Assembly (NCBI RefSeq): GCF_030551255.1
Contig: NZ_CP130630.1
Span: 10,539,001 to 10,603,000, forward strand
Direction of reading: 5' to 3'
DNA: 64,000 bases
Source: Streptomyces sp. NL15-2K
GTDB lineage: Bacteria > Actinomycetota > Actinomycetes > Streptomycetales > Streptomycetaceae
Shown: positions 17,854 through 27,352 of the stretch, piece after piece
Position numbering within the stretch: position 1 is the stretch's first letter
How the letters are laid out: the number at the start of each line of letters is the position of its first letter
Program-made: the position numbers and the translations under genes
The notes under the pieces: model-generated
Databases searched by the model: none
Seen by the model: the letters and a program-made list of their open reading frames with translations, nothing else
Told to the model about the DNA's origin: nothing

Positions 17854-19185
17854 GGCAGATTCGAGGGGTCGTTGCAACACGCGGTGAGTTGATCAGGCCG
17901 CGAGCAGTTTATGCAGGCGCTCGGCTGGGGTTTCCCAGCCGAGCGTTTTGCGTGGGCGGCTGTTGAGTTCGGCGGCGACGGCGTCGAGGTGTTCGCGGGT
18001 GTGGACTGAGAGGTCGGTGCCCTTGGGGAAGTACTGGCGGAGCAGGCCGTTGGTGTTTTCGTTGGAGCCGCGCTGCCAGGGGCTGGCCGGGTCGCAGAAG
18101 TAGACCGGGACGTCGGTGGCGATGCTGAAGCCGCGGTGGCCGGCCATCTCGCTGCCTTGGTCCCAGGTCAGGGACTGCTTCAGGTGAGGCGGCAGGGTCT
18201 TGACGGTGTCGATCAGGGCGTTGCGCACGGCCGTGGCTCCGTGGCCGCTTGGCAGGTGGACGAGCATCAGGAAGCGGGTGCTGCGTTCCACGAGGGTGGC
18301 GATCGCGGAGCGGGAGTTGGTGCCGACGATCAGGTCGCCTTCCCAGTGCCCGGGGATGGCCCGGTCGGCGACGTCGGCGGGCCGCTCGCTGATCAGGACC
18401 ATGTCCTTGACGGCGCGGGAGTGCCTCTTGTGAGCCTGGCGGTGAGGGCGGCGGACGGCACGACCGGTTCGCAGCGCGCGGGTCAGCTCGCGGCGGAGTT
18501 CGCCGCGGCCCTGGACGTAGAGGGCCTGGTAGATGGTCTCGTGGGTCACGTGCATCTCCGGCCTGTCGGCAAAGCGTCTGCGCAGAGCGTGGCAGATCTG
18601 CTCAGGACTCCACCGCAGGGTCAGGCGGGCCTGGATGAAGTCGCGCAGCTCCGGGTTCCGGCCGATCTTCCCGGTCTTGGGGCGAGGCCGGCGGGCGTCG
18701 GACCGACGCTGGGCGGCATGGGGCCGGTAGGACCAGCGGCCGTCGGCCGAGACCGTGCGGTTGCGGCGGATCTCGCGGCCGATGGTCGAGGGGGCTGCGG
18801 CCCAGCTCGGCCGCGATCGCCCGGACACTGGCCTTCTCCCGCAGCCGGTCGGCAATGTGGATGCGGTCGGCCTCGCGCAGGTATCGGGAGAGTGCAGGAG
18901 GCGCGGTCTCCTCCACGACGGACGGCACCACCGAGTTGATCGGTGGTGCCGCTCTGAACCGCCCGGACGCATTGCGCCGGTTACGCCATCGCTTGCCGGT
19001 CCGCAGATTGATACCGACGGCCCGGGCAGCCTCGGCGTAGGTCATTCCTTGATCCACAAGCCGGAAGTATTCCTCCCGCTCACGGACCAGGGTCCTGGGC
19101 CCCTGAGCCACCATCCGGTTCTTCCGGATCTTGAAGGTCATTGCATCCCCGAGCTGGGGTGTTGCAACGACCACTAGAACCTAGG
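17854..19185 (-). mobile_element. IS30-family insertion sequence, about 1.33 kb
   Basis: Terminal inverted repeats: GGTCGTTGCAACAC at 17867-17880 is matched exactly by its reverse complement at 19159-19172, and similarity continues outward to both ends. The element is bordered by a 3-bp direct repeat GTT (17851-17853 and 19186-19188), the expected short target duplication. Inside lies one transposase, in two frames. The insertion is centred on the loop of a hairpin, in line with the palindrome preference known for some IS30-family members. Confidence 0.85.
17893..19141 (-). pseudogene. IS30-family transposase with a single-base frameshift
   Basis: Translation of the minus strand from ATG 19141 gives an N-terminal helix-turn-helix ('GMTYAEAARAVGINLRTGKRW') and reaches '...AIAAELGRSP', then must shift one base to continue as 'STIGREIRRNRT', whose frame runs to the stop at 17893. 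The second frame holds the integrase core: Asp in 'GHWEGDLIVG', Asp in 'LTWDQGSEMAGH' and Glu in 'SPWQRGSNENTNGLL', the IS30 DDE set. The shift point is the run of five G on the plus strand at 18790-18794 (CCCCC in the mRNA); four would restore one frame of about 416 codons. It may be a decayed gene, a sequencing error, or a +1 slip site on CCC-C. The catalytic residues are otherwise intact. Confidence 0.8.
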
Positions 19186-19188
19186 GTT

Positions 19189-19208
19189 CGGGGAGGGCCT
19201 CCTCACGT
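19189..19208. terminator. Right arm of the bidirectional terminator split by the IS30 element
   Basis: Exact 20-bp reverse complement of 17831-17850. It lies 10 bp beyond the stop codon of the minus-strand MFS gene. The two arms are now 1.34 kb apart, so the original hairpin can hardly form, although IS-internal sequence may still stop transcription. Confidence 0.8.
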
Positions 19209-19218
19209 ACGCGACGCG

Positions 19219-20619
19219 TCAGCCCGCTGTCCGCGGTCGAGGAGTACGCGCCGCGTCCCGCCCCGGCTGCCGCAGCAGCAGCGCGATCGCGGCCGCCATC
19301 AGGGACACGCCGCCGGCCAGCGCGTACGCGCCGTCGTAGCCCCAGGCCGCGACCACCATGGAGCCGAGGCCGCCGCCGAACAGCCCGCTGACCAGCTTGC
19401 CGCTGTAGACCAGGCCGTAGTTGGTGGCGTTGTAGTTCTCGCCGAAGTAGTCCGGCGTGAGCGCCGCGAACAGCGGGTAGAACGCGCCGCCGCCGAAGCC
19501 GGACAGGAAGGCGAAGAACAGGAACAGCCCCTCGCTCTTGATGTCCCCGGCCCAGATCACGCCGAACTGGGCGAGGCCCAGGACGACGATGACGAACACC
19601 AGGGTGGACCTGCGCCCCCACCTGTCGGACAGCCAGCCCACGACACCGCGGCCGATGCCGTTGATGACCGCCATGATCCCCATCGAGGACGCCGCCACCA
19701 GCGGTCCGAAGCCCACCTCCTTGGCGTAGTCGACCTGGAAGGAGATCCCGAAGATCGACACACCCGCGGTCATCACGACGGAGATCCACATCAAGGGCAG
19801 CATGCCGGTCCTGATGGCCTCCCTCGGCGTGTACTGCCGTACCGCAGGAGGGTTCTTGGCGAGGCCGGCGGCGTTCTTCCGGTTGCCGGAGTACGTGAGC
19901 GGGTCGATGTCGGCGGGCCACCAGTTCTTCGGCGGGTCCTTGAAGAAGAACGCACACCCGAACACCACGATCACGATGTAGCAGCCGATGAGGTCCAGCA
20001 CCCGGTGGTAGTTCGCGGAGTCGAAGCCGTAGTTGAAGATGAAGATGAACGGCAGCGACCCGTACGCGAACCCGCCGTTGACGAAGCCGGTCCTCGCGCC
20101 ACGCCGCTCGGGGAACCACTTGCCGACCATGTTGATGCAGGTCGCGTAGACCAGTCCGGCGCCGATGCCGCCGACGACGCCGAAGCCGAGGATCGCGAGC
20201 CGGACGTCGCTCAGGTGCGACAGGGCGAGGAACCCGACGACGCACATGAGGGAGCCGACGTACATGGCCGCCCGCGCGGTCAGGATGCCCCTCTCGCGCA
20301 GCCAGCCCGCCGGGAAGGCGATGCCGGCCTGGAAGAACACCCAGACGCTGAGGATCCAGAAGGTGTTGCGCTGCGTCCAGCCGTGGGCGTGGGACAGGGT
20401 GTCCTCCGCCGAGCCGTACGCGTATTCGAAGACGCTGATGGCCATCATGGCGATCCACGGCAGGTACACCATGAGCCCCCGGGAGTGACCGAGGATGTCC
20501 CGGTCGCTCTCGCCCACGCGGTAGACACGGCCGTGGGAGTCGGTCACTTCACGGTAGGGACGGTTCGCGGCGTCGGGAGGTGCAGATGAGCTGTTCGATG
20601 CGACGGGGTCAGCCGTCAT
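19219..20619 (-). CDS. MFS transporter, oxalate/formate antiporter (OFA/OxlT-like) family, downstream copy
   Basis: A 466-residue, 12-helix MFS protein. Its N-terminus carries the unusual cytoplasmic preface 'YREVTDSHGRVYRVGESDRDILGHSRG' before the first helix. Diagnostic pieces are 'WVFFQAGIAFPAGWLRERG', 'GIGAGLVYATCINMVGKWFPERRG', 'FKDPPKNWWPADIDPL' and 'SGFGGGAFYPLFAALTPDYFGE'. OFA members exchange oxalate with formate or related monocarboxylates. It begins 1 bp after the stop of a close paralogue and ends 10 bp before the terminator arm, so the two form an operon. Beside formyl-CoA transferase and a ThDP enzyme, oxalate or formate exchange is the likely function. The substrate-binding Arg and Lys known in OxlT were not mapped here. 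Confidence 0.87.
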   Translation of the reverse strand: MTADPVASNSSSAPPDAANRPYREVTDSHGRVYRVGESDRDILGHSRGLMVYLPWIAMMAISVFEYAYGSAEDTLSHAHGWTQRNTFWILSVWVFFQAGIAFPAGWLRERGILTARAAMYVGSLMCVVGFLALSHLSDVRLAILGFGVVGGIGAGLVYATCINMVGKWFPERRGARTGFVNGGFAYGSLPFIFIFNYGFDSANYHRVLDLIGCYIVIVVFGCAFFFKDPPKNWWPADIDPLTYSGNRKNAAGLAKNPPAVRQYTPREAIRTGMLPLMWISVVMTAGVSIFGISFQVDYAKEVGFGPLVAASSMGIMAVINGIGRGVVGWLSDRWGRRSTLVFVIVVLGLAQFGVIWAGDIKSEGLFLFFAFLSGFGGGAFYPLFAALTPDYFGENYNATNYGLVYSGKLVSGLFGGGLGSMVVAAWGYDGAYALAGGVSLMAAAIALLLRQPGRDAARTPRPRTAG

Positions 20620-20620
20620 G

Positions 20621-22012
20621 TCACGCCATCTCCTCGCCGAGCGGGTGCGGGTTGGGGACGATGCGCCGGGCCTTCGTCGGCCTGCCCGGTGCCTTGAGGA
20701 AGAGCGCCAGCACCGCGGAGGCCAGGCCTATGGAGCCCGCTATGACGAACGCGCCCTCGTAGTCCCACGCGTCGACCACGACCGCGCCCATCCCGGATCC
20801 CACGAGCCCCGAGATCAGCTTCGAGCTGTAGACCATGCCGTAGTTGGAGGCGTTGTTGTTCTCACCGAAGTAGTCCGCCGTCATGGCCGCGAACAGCGGG
20901 AAGATCGCGCCGCCGCCGAACCCGGAGACCATGGAGCAGAACAGGAAGAACGGCATGCTGCCCATCTGGCCGGACACCAGCACGCCGAACTGGGCGGTCC
21001 CCAGCACCAGACACACGATGATCAGTGTGTTGCGGCGGCCGAACTTGTCGGAGATCCAGCCGATCACGCCGCGTCCAGTGCCGTTGACGATCGCCTTCAG
21101 GGACATCGCCGTCGCCACGATGCCGCCCGCGAAGCCCATGTCCTTGCCGAACGGCACCTGGAAGGCGATGCCGAAGATGTTGATGCCCGCCGTGCACAGC
21201 AGACAGAACCACATCATCCACAGGACGGGTGTCCGCGCGGCCTCCTTGGGGGTGTACTGCTTGACCGCCGGCGGGTTCTTCTCGAGCGCCCGGCGGATCT
21301 TCGGGTCGTCGGTCTGCTTGAGCGGGTCGACGTGTGCGGGCCACCAGTTCTTCGGCGGGTCCTTGAAGAACCAGCCCGCGGCGGCGACGACGGCGCAGCA
21401 GATCACGCCCACCATCACCAGGACGACCTGGTAGTTGCTCAGGTCCATGTACGAGGTGAACAGGAACACGAAGGGCACCGAGCCGTAGGCGAAGCCGCCG
21501 TTGACCATGCCGGTCTTGCCGCCCTTGCGCTCCGGGTACCACTTGCCGACCATGTTCACGCAGGTCGCGTAGACGAGGCCGGCGCCGATGCCGCTGCACA
21601 TGCCGAAGCCGAGGTAGGCGACGAACACGTTCGGCGCGTACGCGAGGGAGAGATACCCGAGGATCGTGCCCAGTGCGCCGAGCATCATCGCGTACCGCGC
21701 GGGGAGCTTTCCGCTCTCCCGCAGCTGCCCGGCGGGGAAGGCGACGGCCGCCTGGAAGAACACCCAGACGCCCATCAGCCAGAAGATGTGCCCGTTGTCC
21801 CACAGATGCGCCTCGTGCAGAGTGTCCTCGGCGGAGGTGAACGCGTACTCCGAGGAGCTGATCCCCATCATGCCGATCCACGGGAAGAGCACCATGGTCC
21901 ATCGTGGCCGGCCCATGATGTCCCGGTCGGTCTCGCCGATCCGGTACAGGCGGCCGTTGTGGTCCGTCACCTCCCTGTAGGGAACGGACGTCGAGAAGTC
22001 GGTGGCTGTCAT
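20621..22012 (-). CDS. MFS transporter, oxalate/formate antiporter (OFA/OxlT-like) family, upstream copy
   Basis: A 463-residue MFS protein clearly paralogous to the following gene: 'YREVTDHNGRLYRIGETDRDIMG', 'WVFFQAAVAFPAGQLRESG', 'GIGAGLVYATCVNMVGKWYPERKG', 'FFKDPPKNWWPAHVDPL' and 'SGFGGGAIFPLFAAMTADYFGE' all align. The start is the ATG at 22012 with AAGGGG about 10 bp upstream; longer extensions upstream lack support. Tandem copies of an OFA transporter could divide labour (import versus exchange, or different acids). A hairpin terminator at 22088-22120 separates it from the acyl-CoA synthetase gene upstream, so the transporter pair probably has its own promoter in the short gap. Confidence 0.87.
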   Translation of the reverse strand: MTATDFSTSVPYREVTDHNGRLYRIGETDRDIMGRPRWTMVLFPWIGMMGISSSEYAFTSAEDTLHEAHLWDNGHIFWLMGVWVFFQAAVAFPAGQLRESGKLPARYAMMLGALGTILGYLSLAYAPNVFVAYLGFGMCSGIGAGLVYATCVNMVGKWYPERKGGKTGMVNGGFAYGSVPFVFLFTSYMDLSNYQVVLVMVGVICCAVVAAAGWFFKDPPKNWWPAHVDPLKQTDDPKIRRALEKNPPAVKQYTPKEAARTPVLWMMWFCLLCTAGINIFGIAFQVPFGKDMGFAGGIVATAMSLKAIVNGTGRGVIGWISDKFGRRNTLIIVCLVLGTAQFGVLVSGQMGSMPFFLFCSMVSGFGGGAIFPLFAAMTADYFGENNNASNYGMVYSSKLISGLVGSGMGAVVVDAWDYEGAFVIAGSIGLASAVLALFLKAPGRPTKARRIVPNPHPLGEEMA

Positions 22013-22087
22013 GTGTGTCGCACCCCTTGCGTCGAAAGTTCTGGCCAGCGCCCCCTGTCCAATGCCTTTCGTGTGCGCACGGGTCCC

Positions 22088-22120
22088 GGGGCCGGCCGAC
22101 GCGCACCGTCGGCCGGCCCC
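22088..22120 (-). terminator. 13-bp-stem terminator between acyl-CoA synthetase and OFA genes
   Basis: Perfect 13-bp inverted repeat (22088-22100 with 22108-22120) around a 7-nt loop, 13 bp past the stop codon of the acyl-CoA synthetase on the minus strand. Confidence 0.75.
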
Positions 22121-22133
22121 GTGTCCACTCACC

Positions 22134-24281
22134 TCATGAACCGCCCCCCAAGAGTCGTGCCGCCCGCGCCCAGCGGTACTTCGCGCCGAGCACGGCCACC
22201 GGCTTCTCGGTCGTGTACGGGTACGCCACGACCCCTCGCTCGTACAGGTACTGGCAGGCCTCCTCGACCTCCACGTCGCCCGCCAGCGACGCCACCACCG
22301 GCTTTGCGATCCCGCGCTCCCGGAACTCGGCCACCACGCGCGCGGTGAGCTCCGCGAAGACCATCGGAGGAGTGACGATGGTGTGCCAGTAGCCGAGGAC
22401 GAGAGCATGGATGCGCGGATCCTCCAGGCCGAGCCGGATCGTCGCCTCGTACGTCGACGGCGGCTCGCCGCCGGTGATGTCCACCGGGTTGCCCGCGGCC
22501 CCGAAGGGCGGGATGAACTCCCTGAAGGACGCGTCCAGGTCCGGCGGGATCTCCATCAGGGTGAGGCCGTTGTCGGTCACCGCGTCGGACAGCAGCACAC
22601 CGCTGCCGCCGGCCCCGGTGATGATCACGATGTTGTCGCCCTGCGGAGTGGGAAGCACCGGCAACGCGCGCGCGTACTCCAGCATCTCGTTCAGCCCGGG
22701 AGCCCGGATGACCCCGGCCTGCTTCAGGATGTCGTCGTAGACGGCGTCGTCCCCGGCGAGAGCACCGGTGTGCGAGCCGGCGGCCTTCGCACCCGCCGCC
22801 GTACGCCCCGCCTTCAGCACCACGACCGGCTTCTTCGGTACGGTCGCCCGCGCGGCCTGGACGAAGGCGCGCCCGTCCTTGAGGTCCTCCAGGTGCATAG
22901 CGATGCACTCGGTGTGCGGGTCCTCGCCGAACCAGGTCAGCAGGTCGTCCTCGTCCAGGTCCGACTTGTTGCCGAGGCCCACGATCGCCGACACGCCCGT
23001 CTTCGTGGTCCGCGCGAAGCCCAGGATGGCCATCCCGATGCCACCGGACTGCGAGGTCAGGGCGACCCCGCCCTTGACGTCGTACGGCGTGCAGAACGTG
23101 GCGCACAGGTCCTGCCACGTCGAGTAGTAGCCGTAGATGTTCGGCCCCAGCAGCCGGACGCCGTGCCGCTCCGCGATCGCCACGATCTCCGCCTGCAGCG
23201 CGTGTTCACCGGTCTCCGCGAACCCGGAGGGGATCAGGACGGCGTTCGGGATCCTCTTGCGTCCCACCTCCTGAAGGGCCGAGGCCACGAACTTGGCGGG
23301 GATCGCGAAGACCGCCACATCCACCTCACCGGGAACGTCGGTGACACTCTTGTACGCCTTGCGGCCCAGAATGTCATCGGCCTTGGGGTTCACCGGATGG
23401 ATCTCCCCGGAGAAGCCGCCGTCGATGAGGTTGCGCATCACCGAGTTGCCGATCTTGCCCTGCTCGTTGGAGGCGCCGATGACGGCAACCGAGCTCGGCT
23501 GCATCAGCCGGCGCATGGTCGTCAGGATTTCGTCGCGTGTATACCGCCGACGGGATTTCGGCTGCGACTCGGAGACGATCACCCGGATATCGGCGGCGAC
23601 CGCGCCCTCCGCAGTGGCGATCACCGGATTCAGATCGACCTCGGCGATCTCCGGGAAGTCCGCGACCAGTTGGGACACCCGGCGGATCTGCTCCGCGATC
23701 GCCCACCGGTCCACGGCCGGCGCGCCGCGCACCCCGTGCAGGATCTGAGCCGACCGGATCGAGTCGAGCATGGACAGCGCCTCGTCCGCGTCGACCGGCG
23801 CCAGCCGGAAGGTGACGTCCTTGAGGACCTCGACGAGCACCCCGCCGAGCCCGAAGGCCACGACCTTCCCGAACGTCGGGTCGGAGACCGCGCCGACGAT
23901 GACCTCCTGCCCCTGGGGCAGCAGCTCCTGCACCTGTACACCCTCGATACGGGCTTGCGGGCTGTACGCGCGCGCGTTGTCGATGATCTTGTGGAACGCC
24001 GCCCTTACGTCGGTGGCGCCCTCGACTCCGACGATCACCCCGCCGGCGTCGGTCTTGTGCAGGATGTCGGGCGAGACGATCTTCATCACGACCGGGCCAC
24101 CGAAGCGCGCCGCGTACGCCACGGCCTCCTCGACGTCGGTCGCCAGCTCCTCCCCGGGTACGGCGATCCCGTACGCGTCGGCGATCACCTTGCCCTCGGG
24201 AGCGGTCAGCGCCGTGCGTCCCTCGGCCCGCACGGAGTCGAGGAGCGAGCGCACCCTCAGGAGGCGGTCTTCGGCCATCAC
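22134..24281 (-). CDS. ADP-forming (NDP-forming) acyl-CoA synthetase, single-chain
   Basis: A 715-residue fused acyl-CoA synthetase of the acetate-CoA ligase (ADP-forming) superfamily, which makes an acyl-CoA from acid, CoA and ATP, or the reverse. Residues 1-230 are an ATP-grasp domain ('GGPVVMKIVSPDILHKTDAGG', 'VQVQELLPQGQEVIVG', 'AEVDLNPVIA'). From about 265 come the CoA-binding domain ('SVAVIGASNEQGKIGNSVMRNL') and the two ligase domains ('LLGPNIYGYYS', 'TSQSGGIGMAILG'). The phosphorylated His is in 'AAGSHTGALAGDD'. The ATP-grasp half is at the N-terminus. 'GPNIYG' replaces the common GPNC. The start is GTG 24281, 1 bp after the frc stop; ATG 24278 is an alternative. In this operon it may activate oxalate, formate or a product acid. 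Confidence 0.9.
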   Translation of the reverse strand: MMAEDRLLRVRSLLDSVRAEGRTALTAPEGKVIADAYGIAVPGEELATDVEEAVAYAARFGGPVVMKIVSPDILHKTDAGGVIVGVEGATDVRAAFHKIIDNARAYSPQARIEGVQVQELLPQGQEVIVGAVSDPTFGKVVAFGLGGVLVEVLKDVTFRLAPVDADEALSMLDSIRSAQILHGVRGAPAVDRWAIAEQIRRVSQLVADFPEIAEVDLNPVIATAEGAVAADIRVIVSESQPKSRRRYTRDEILTTMRRLMQPSSVAVIGASNEQGKIGNSVMRNLIDGGFSGEIHPVNPKADDILGRKAYKSVTDVPGEVDVAVFAIPAKFVASALQEVGRKRIPNAVLIPSGFAETGEHALQAEIVAIAERHGVRLLGPNIYGYYSTWQDLCATFCTPYDVKGGVALTSQSGGIGMAILGFARTTKTGVSAIVGLGNKSDLDEDDLLTWFGEDPHTECIAMHLEDLKDGRAFVQAARATVPKKPVVVLKAGRTAAGAKAAGSHTGALAGDDAVYDDILKQAGVIRAPGLNEMLEYARALPVLPTPQGDNIVIITGAGGSGVLLSDAVTDNGLTLMEIPPDLDASFREFIPPFGAAGNPVDITGGEPPSTYEATIRLGLEDPRIHALVLGYWHTIVTPPMVFAELTARVVAEFRERGIAKPVVASLAGDVEVEEACQYLYERGVVAYPYTTEKPVAVLGAKYRWARAARLLGGGS

Positions 24282-24282
24282 G

Positions 24283-25524
24283 TCAGATCACTCCGTTCGA
24301 CTTGAGCAGGCGCAGTTCCTCGTCGCCGAGGCCGAGTTCGCCGATGTAGACCTCTTCGTTGTGCTCGCCGAGCAACGGTGAACTGTTCACCTCGACGGGG
24401 GAGTCGGAGAGCTTCAGCGGGCTGCCCACGGTCACGAACTCGCCCCGCTCGGGGTGCGGCACCGTGACGACCATCTCGTTGGCGACCAGCGAGGAGTCCT
24501 CGATGATCTCCTTGGTGGACAGGATCGGCCCGCACGGGATGTTGTGGGCGTTGAGCTTCTCCAGCACGTCCCACTTCGGGAGCGTCGAGGACCACTCCTC
24601 GATCAGCTGGAACATCTTGCCCAGCTTGGGCAGCCGGGCCTCCGGCGTCGCCCACTCGGGGTCGTCGGCCAGTTCCGGCCGGCCGATGAGCTCGCTGAGC
24701 GGCTGCCAGCCGACGGGCTGCACGATGACGTACACATAGTCGTTGGGACCGCCAGGCGCGCACTTGACCGCCCAGCCGGGCTGCCCGCCGCCGGATGCGT
24801 TTCCGGACCGGGGAACCTCGTCGCCGAAGTCGTCGTTCGGATATTCAGCGAGCGGGCCGTGTGCCAGGCGCTGCTGGTCGCGCAGCTTCACCCGGCAGAG
24901 GTTGAGCACAGCGTGCTGCATGGCCACATTGACCCGCTGACCGCGCCCGGTGTTCTCCCGCTGGTACAGCGCCGCGAGAATCCCCGCCACGGCGTGGACA
25001 CCCGTGCCCGAGTCCCCGATCTGGGCCCCCGTCGCCAGCGGCGGCCCGTCCTCGAAACCGGTGGTCGACATCGACCCGCCCATGGCCTGCGCCACGACCT
25101 CGTACGCCTTGAAGTTGGTGTACGGACCGTCGCCGAACCCCTTGATGGAGGCATAGACGGTCCGCGGATTGATCTCCTGGATGCGGTCCCAGGTGAAGCC
25201 CATACGGTCGACCGCGCCCGGTCCGAAGTTCTCGACCATGACGTCCGAGCGTCGGATCAGCTCGGTGAGGATCTCCTTGCCGCGCTCGGTCTTGGTGTTG
25301 AGCGTGATGCTCCGCTTGTTGCAGTTGAGCATCGTGAAGTAGAGGGAGTCGACGTCCGGGAGGTCGCGCAACTGCTTGCGCGTGATGTCACCGGTCGGCG
25401 CCTCCAGCTTGACGACGTCCGCGCCGAGCCAGGCGAGGAGCTGGGTCGCGGAGGGCCCGGACTGGACGTGGGTCATGTCCAGGACGCGGATGCCTTCGAG
25501 TGCCTTGGTGGTCACCGGGCTCAC
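24283..25524 (-). CDS. frc: Formyl-CoA:oxalate CoA-transferase-like class III CoA transferase
   Basis: A 413-residue family III CoA-transferase. It exchanges CoA between formyl-CoA (or succinyl-CoA) and oxalate through a bound aspartyl-CoA thioester. The catalytic Asp is Asp171 in '[11 protein letters not shown]', matching Asp169 of characterised Frc proteins. The glycine-rich gate reads SGGGQ (about 244-248), close to the GGGGQ of Frc. '[28 protein letters not shown]' and '[16 protein letters not shown]' are further family segments. The GTG start lies 1 bp after the stop of the ThDP enzyme; its own stop is 1 bp before the synthetase start. This is the strongest evidence that the operon handles oxalate. 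A related dicarboxylate is possible, since class III transferases vary in acceptor. Confidence 0.9.
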   Translation of the reverse strand: MSPVTTKALEGIRVLDMTHVQSGPSATQLLAWLGADVVKLEAPTGDITRKQLRDLPDVDSLYFTMLNCNKRSITLNTKTERGKEILTELIRRSDVMVENFGPGAVDRMGFTWDRIQEINPRTVYASIKGFGDGPYTNFKAYEVVAQAMGGSMSTTGFEDGPPLATGAQIGDSGTGVHAVAGILAALYQRENTGRGQRVNVAMQHAVLNLCRVKLRDQQRLAHGPLAEYPNDDFGDEVPRSGNASGGGQPGWAVKCAPGGPNDYVYVIVQPVGWQPLSELIGRPELADDPEWATPEARLPKLGKMFQLIEEWSSTLPKWDVLEKLNAHNIPCGPILSTKEIIEDSSLVANEMVVTVPHPERGEFVTVGSPLKLSDSPVEVNSSPLLGEHNEEVYIGELGLGDEELRLLKSNGVI

Positions 25525-25525
25525 C

Positions 25526-27208
25526 TCACTTGTACATGGTCTGGTTCATGGTTCCGGGGGCGTACGCGTCCGGGTCGACCCAGACGTTGATCAGCGACGG
25601 CTTGCCCGACTCGCGGGCGCGCCGGAGCGCGGGGCCGATGTCGGCGGGGTCGCGGACCTCCTCGCCGTAACCGCCGAGCATCTGGGCGAACTTGTCGTAG
25701 TGGACGTCGCCGAGGGTGTTGCCGACGCGCTCGCGTTCCTCGCCGTACTTGGCCTTCTGGCCGTAACGGATCTGGTTCATGGAGGAGTTGTTGCCGACGA
25801 TGCCGACGAAGGGGAGGTCGTAGCGGACGAGGGTCTCGAAGTCCCAGCCGGTGAGGGAGAAGGCGCCGTCGCCGAAGAGGGCCACCACTTCCTTGTCGGG
25901 CCGAGCCTGCTTGGCCGCGAGCACGAAGGGGACGCCGACGCCGAGCGTGCCCAGCGGGCCCGGGTCCATCCAGTGCCCGGGTGACTTGGGCTGCACGACC
26001 TGCCCGGAGAAGGTGACGATGTCGCCGCCGTCACCGATGTAGATGGAGTCCTCGGTGAGGAAGTCGTTGATCTCGCTGACCAGCCGGTACGGGTGGATCG
26101 GCGAGGCGTTGGACTTCAGGCTCGGCAGCCGCTTCTCGATCGCCGTCTGCTCCGCGGCGCGCAGCTCGTCGAGCCACTCCTTGCGCTTCGACGCACCCCC
26201 GTTGACGCGACCGGAGGCCGCCTCGGTCACCGACTTCAGCACCAGCCCGGCATCGCCCACGATCCCGAGGTCGATGTCGCGGTTCTTGCCGACGGTCCGG
26301 TAGTCGAGGTCGATCTGCACGACGGTCGCGTCCGGCGACAGTCGCTTGCCGTAGCCCATGCGGAAGTCGAAAGGCGTGCCGACGATCACGATGACGTCGG
26401 CGTTCGAGAAGGCGTACCGGCGCGACAGCTGGAAGTGGTGCGGGTCGCCGGGCGGCAGAGTGCCCCGTCCCGCGCCGTTCATGTACGCCGGGATGTTGAG
26501 GGTCCGTACGAGCTCGACGGCCTCCTCGGTGCCGCGCGTCGTCCACACCTGACTGCCCAGCAGAATCGCCGGCTTCTCGGCGTGCACGAGCAGGTCGGCG
26601 AGCTTCTCGATCGCCTCGGGGTCGCCGGCCGAGCGGGTGGAGGCGCGGTAGGCGCCGGGCTTCGGTACGCGCGCCTTCCCCACCGGCACCTTGGCGTCGA
26701 GGACGTCGCGCGGGATCTCCAGGAAGGAGGGGCCGGGCGCGCCGTGGTAGCACTCGCGGAACGCCATCGACACCATGTCCGCCGCCCGGGCCGTGTCCGG
26801 CACGGCCGCCGCGAACTTGGTGATCGGCGTCATCATGTCGACGTGCGGCAGGTCCTGGAGGGACCCCATCTTGTGCTGGGTGAGGGCGCCTTGCCCGCCG
26901 ATCAGCAGCATCGGGGACTCCGCACGGAAGGCGTTGGCGACACCGGTGACGGCGTCGGTCGTACCGGGACCGGCGGTGACGACCGCGCAGCCGGGCTTGC
27001 CGGTGATGCGCGCGTAACCGTCGGCGGCATGGGCGGCGACCTGTTCGTGCCGGACGTCGACGACTTCTATGCCCTCGTCGACGCAGCCGTCGTAGATGTC
27101 GATGATGTGGCCGCCGCACAGCGTGTAGATGCGGTCGACCCCCTCGGCCTTCAGCGCTTTGGCAACGAGATGACCACCGGAAATGACGTCCTGGGTGTCG
27201 TCGGGCAT
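25526..27208 (-). CDS. ThDP-dependent enzyme, probable oxalyl-CoA decarboxylase (acetolactate synthase-like)
   Basis: A 560-residue thiamine-diphosphate enzyme with the three-domain POX fold. The catalytic Glu lies in '[22 protein letters not shown]' (about residue 50), and the ThDP-Mg motif is '[34 protein letters not shown]' (GDG...NN, about 430-465). The middle domain has '[12 protein letters not shown]'. I chose ATG 27208 with GAAGGGA upstream; the longer frame passes through the operator region. Alone, the sequence could also be an acetolactate-synthase-like enzyme or a 2-hydroxyacyl-CoA lyase. Next to frc and OFA transporters, oxalyl-CoA decarboxylase is the best reading. It is the first gene of the minus-strand operon and faces sucC across a palindrome. 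Confidence 0.78.
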   Translation of the reverse strand: MPDDTQDVISGGHLVAKALKAEGVDRIYTLCGGHIIDIYDGCVDEGIEVVDVRHEQVAAHAADGYARITGKPGCAVVTAGPGTTDAVTGVANAFRAESPMLLIGGQGALTQHKMGSLQDLPHVDMMTPITKFAAAVPDTARAADMVSMAFRECYHGAPGPSFLEIPRDVLDAKVPVGKARVPKPGAYRASTRSAGDPEAIEKLADLLVHAEKPAILLGSQVWTTRGTEEAVELVRTLNIPAYMNGAGRGTLPPGDPHHFQLSRRYAFSNADVIVIVGTPFDFRMGYGKRLSPDATVVQIDLDYRTVGKNRDIDLGIVGDAGLVLKSVTEAASGRVNGGASKRKEWLDELRAAEQTAIEKRLPSLKSNASPIHPYRLVSEINDFLTEDSIYIGDGGDIVTFSGQVVQPKSPGHWMDPGPLGTLGVGVPFVLAAKQARPDKEVVALFGDGAFSLTGWDFETLVRYDLPFVGIVGNNSSMNQIRYGQKAKYGEERERVGNTLGDVHYDKFAQMLGGYGEEVRDPADIGPALRRARESGKPSLINVWVDPDAYAPGTMNQTMYK

Positions 27209-27259
27209 GGCGAAGTCCTGTCCCTTCGTAGGGGGTGGGAACGCTCTCGCGGTACATTG

Positions 27260-27283
27260 CATACAGTCGACGAATACTGTATG
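27260..27283. promoter_or_regulatory. Perfect inverted repeat in the divergent oxc-like/sucC promoter region
   Basis: CATACAGT (27260-27267) and ACTGTATG (27276-27283) form a perfect 8-bp inverted repeat with an 8-bp spacer. It is centred about 63 bp from the oxc-like start and 82 bp from the sucC start. It is the only strong palindrome in this 144-bp gap and looks like an operator for a dimeric regulator (GntR-like is possible). No regulator gene is adjacent. Confidence 0.6.
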
Positions 27284-27352
27284 AACCTTGTTATCCCGCA
27301 TCCGGTGGGTGGTGTCCAGGGGGTGTGCGGCACTTTTGAGTCAGGAGCCGAA

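Noticed and set aside
19141..20589. 482-codon plus-strand frame
   Set aside because: Shadow of the OFA transporter gene; no hydrophobic segments or recognisable motif.
22383..24305. 640-codon open frame on the plus strand
   Set aside because: It mirrors the ADP-forming synthetase; the translation is Arg/Asp/Val-rich with no domain.
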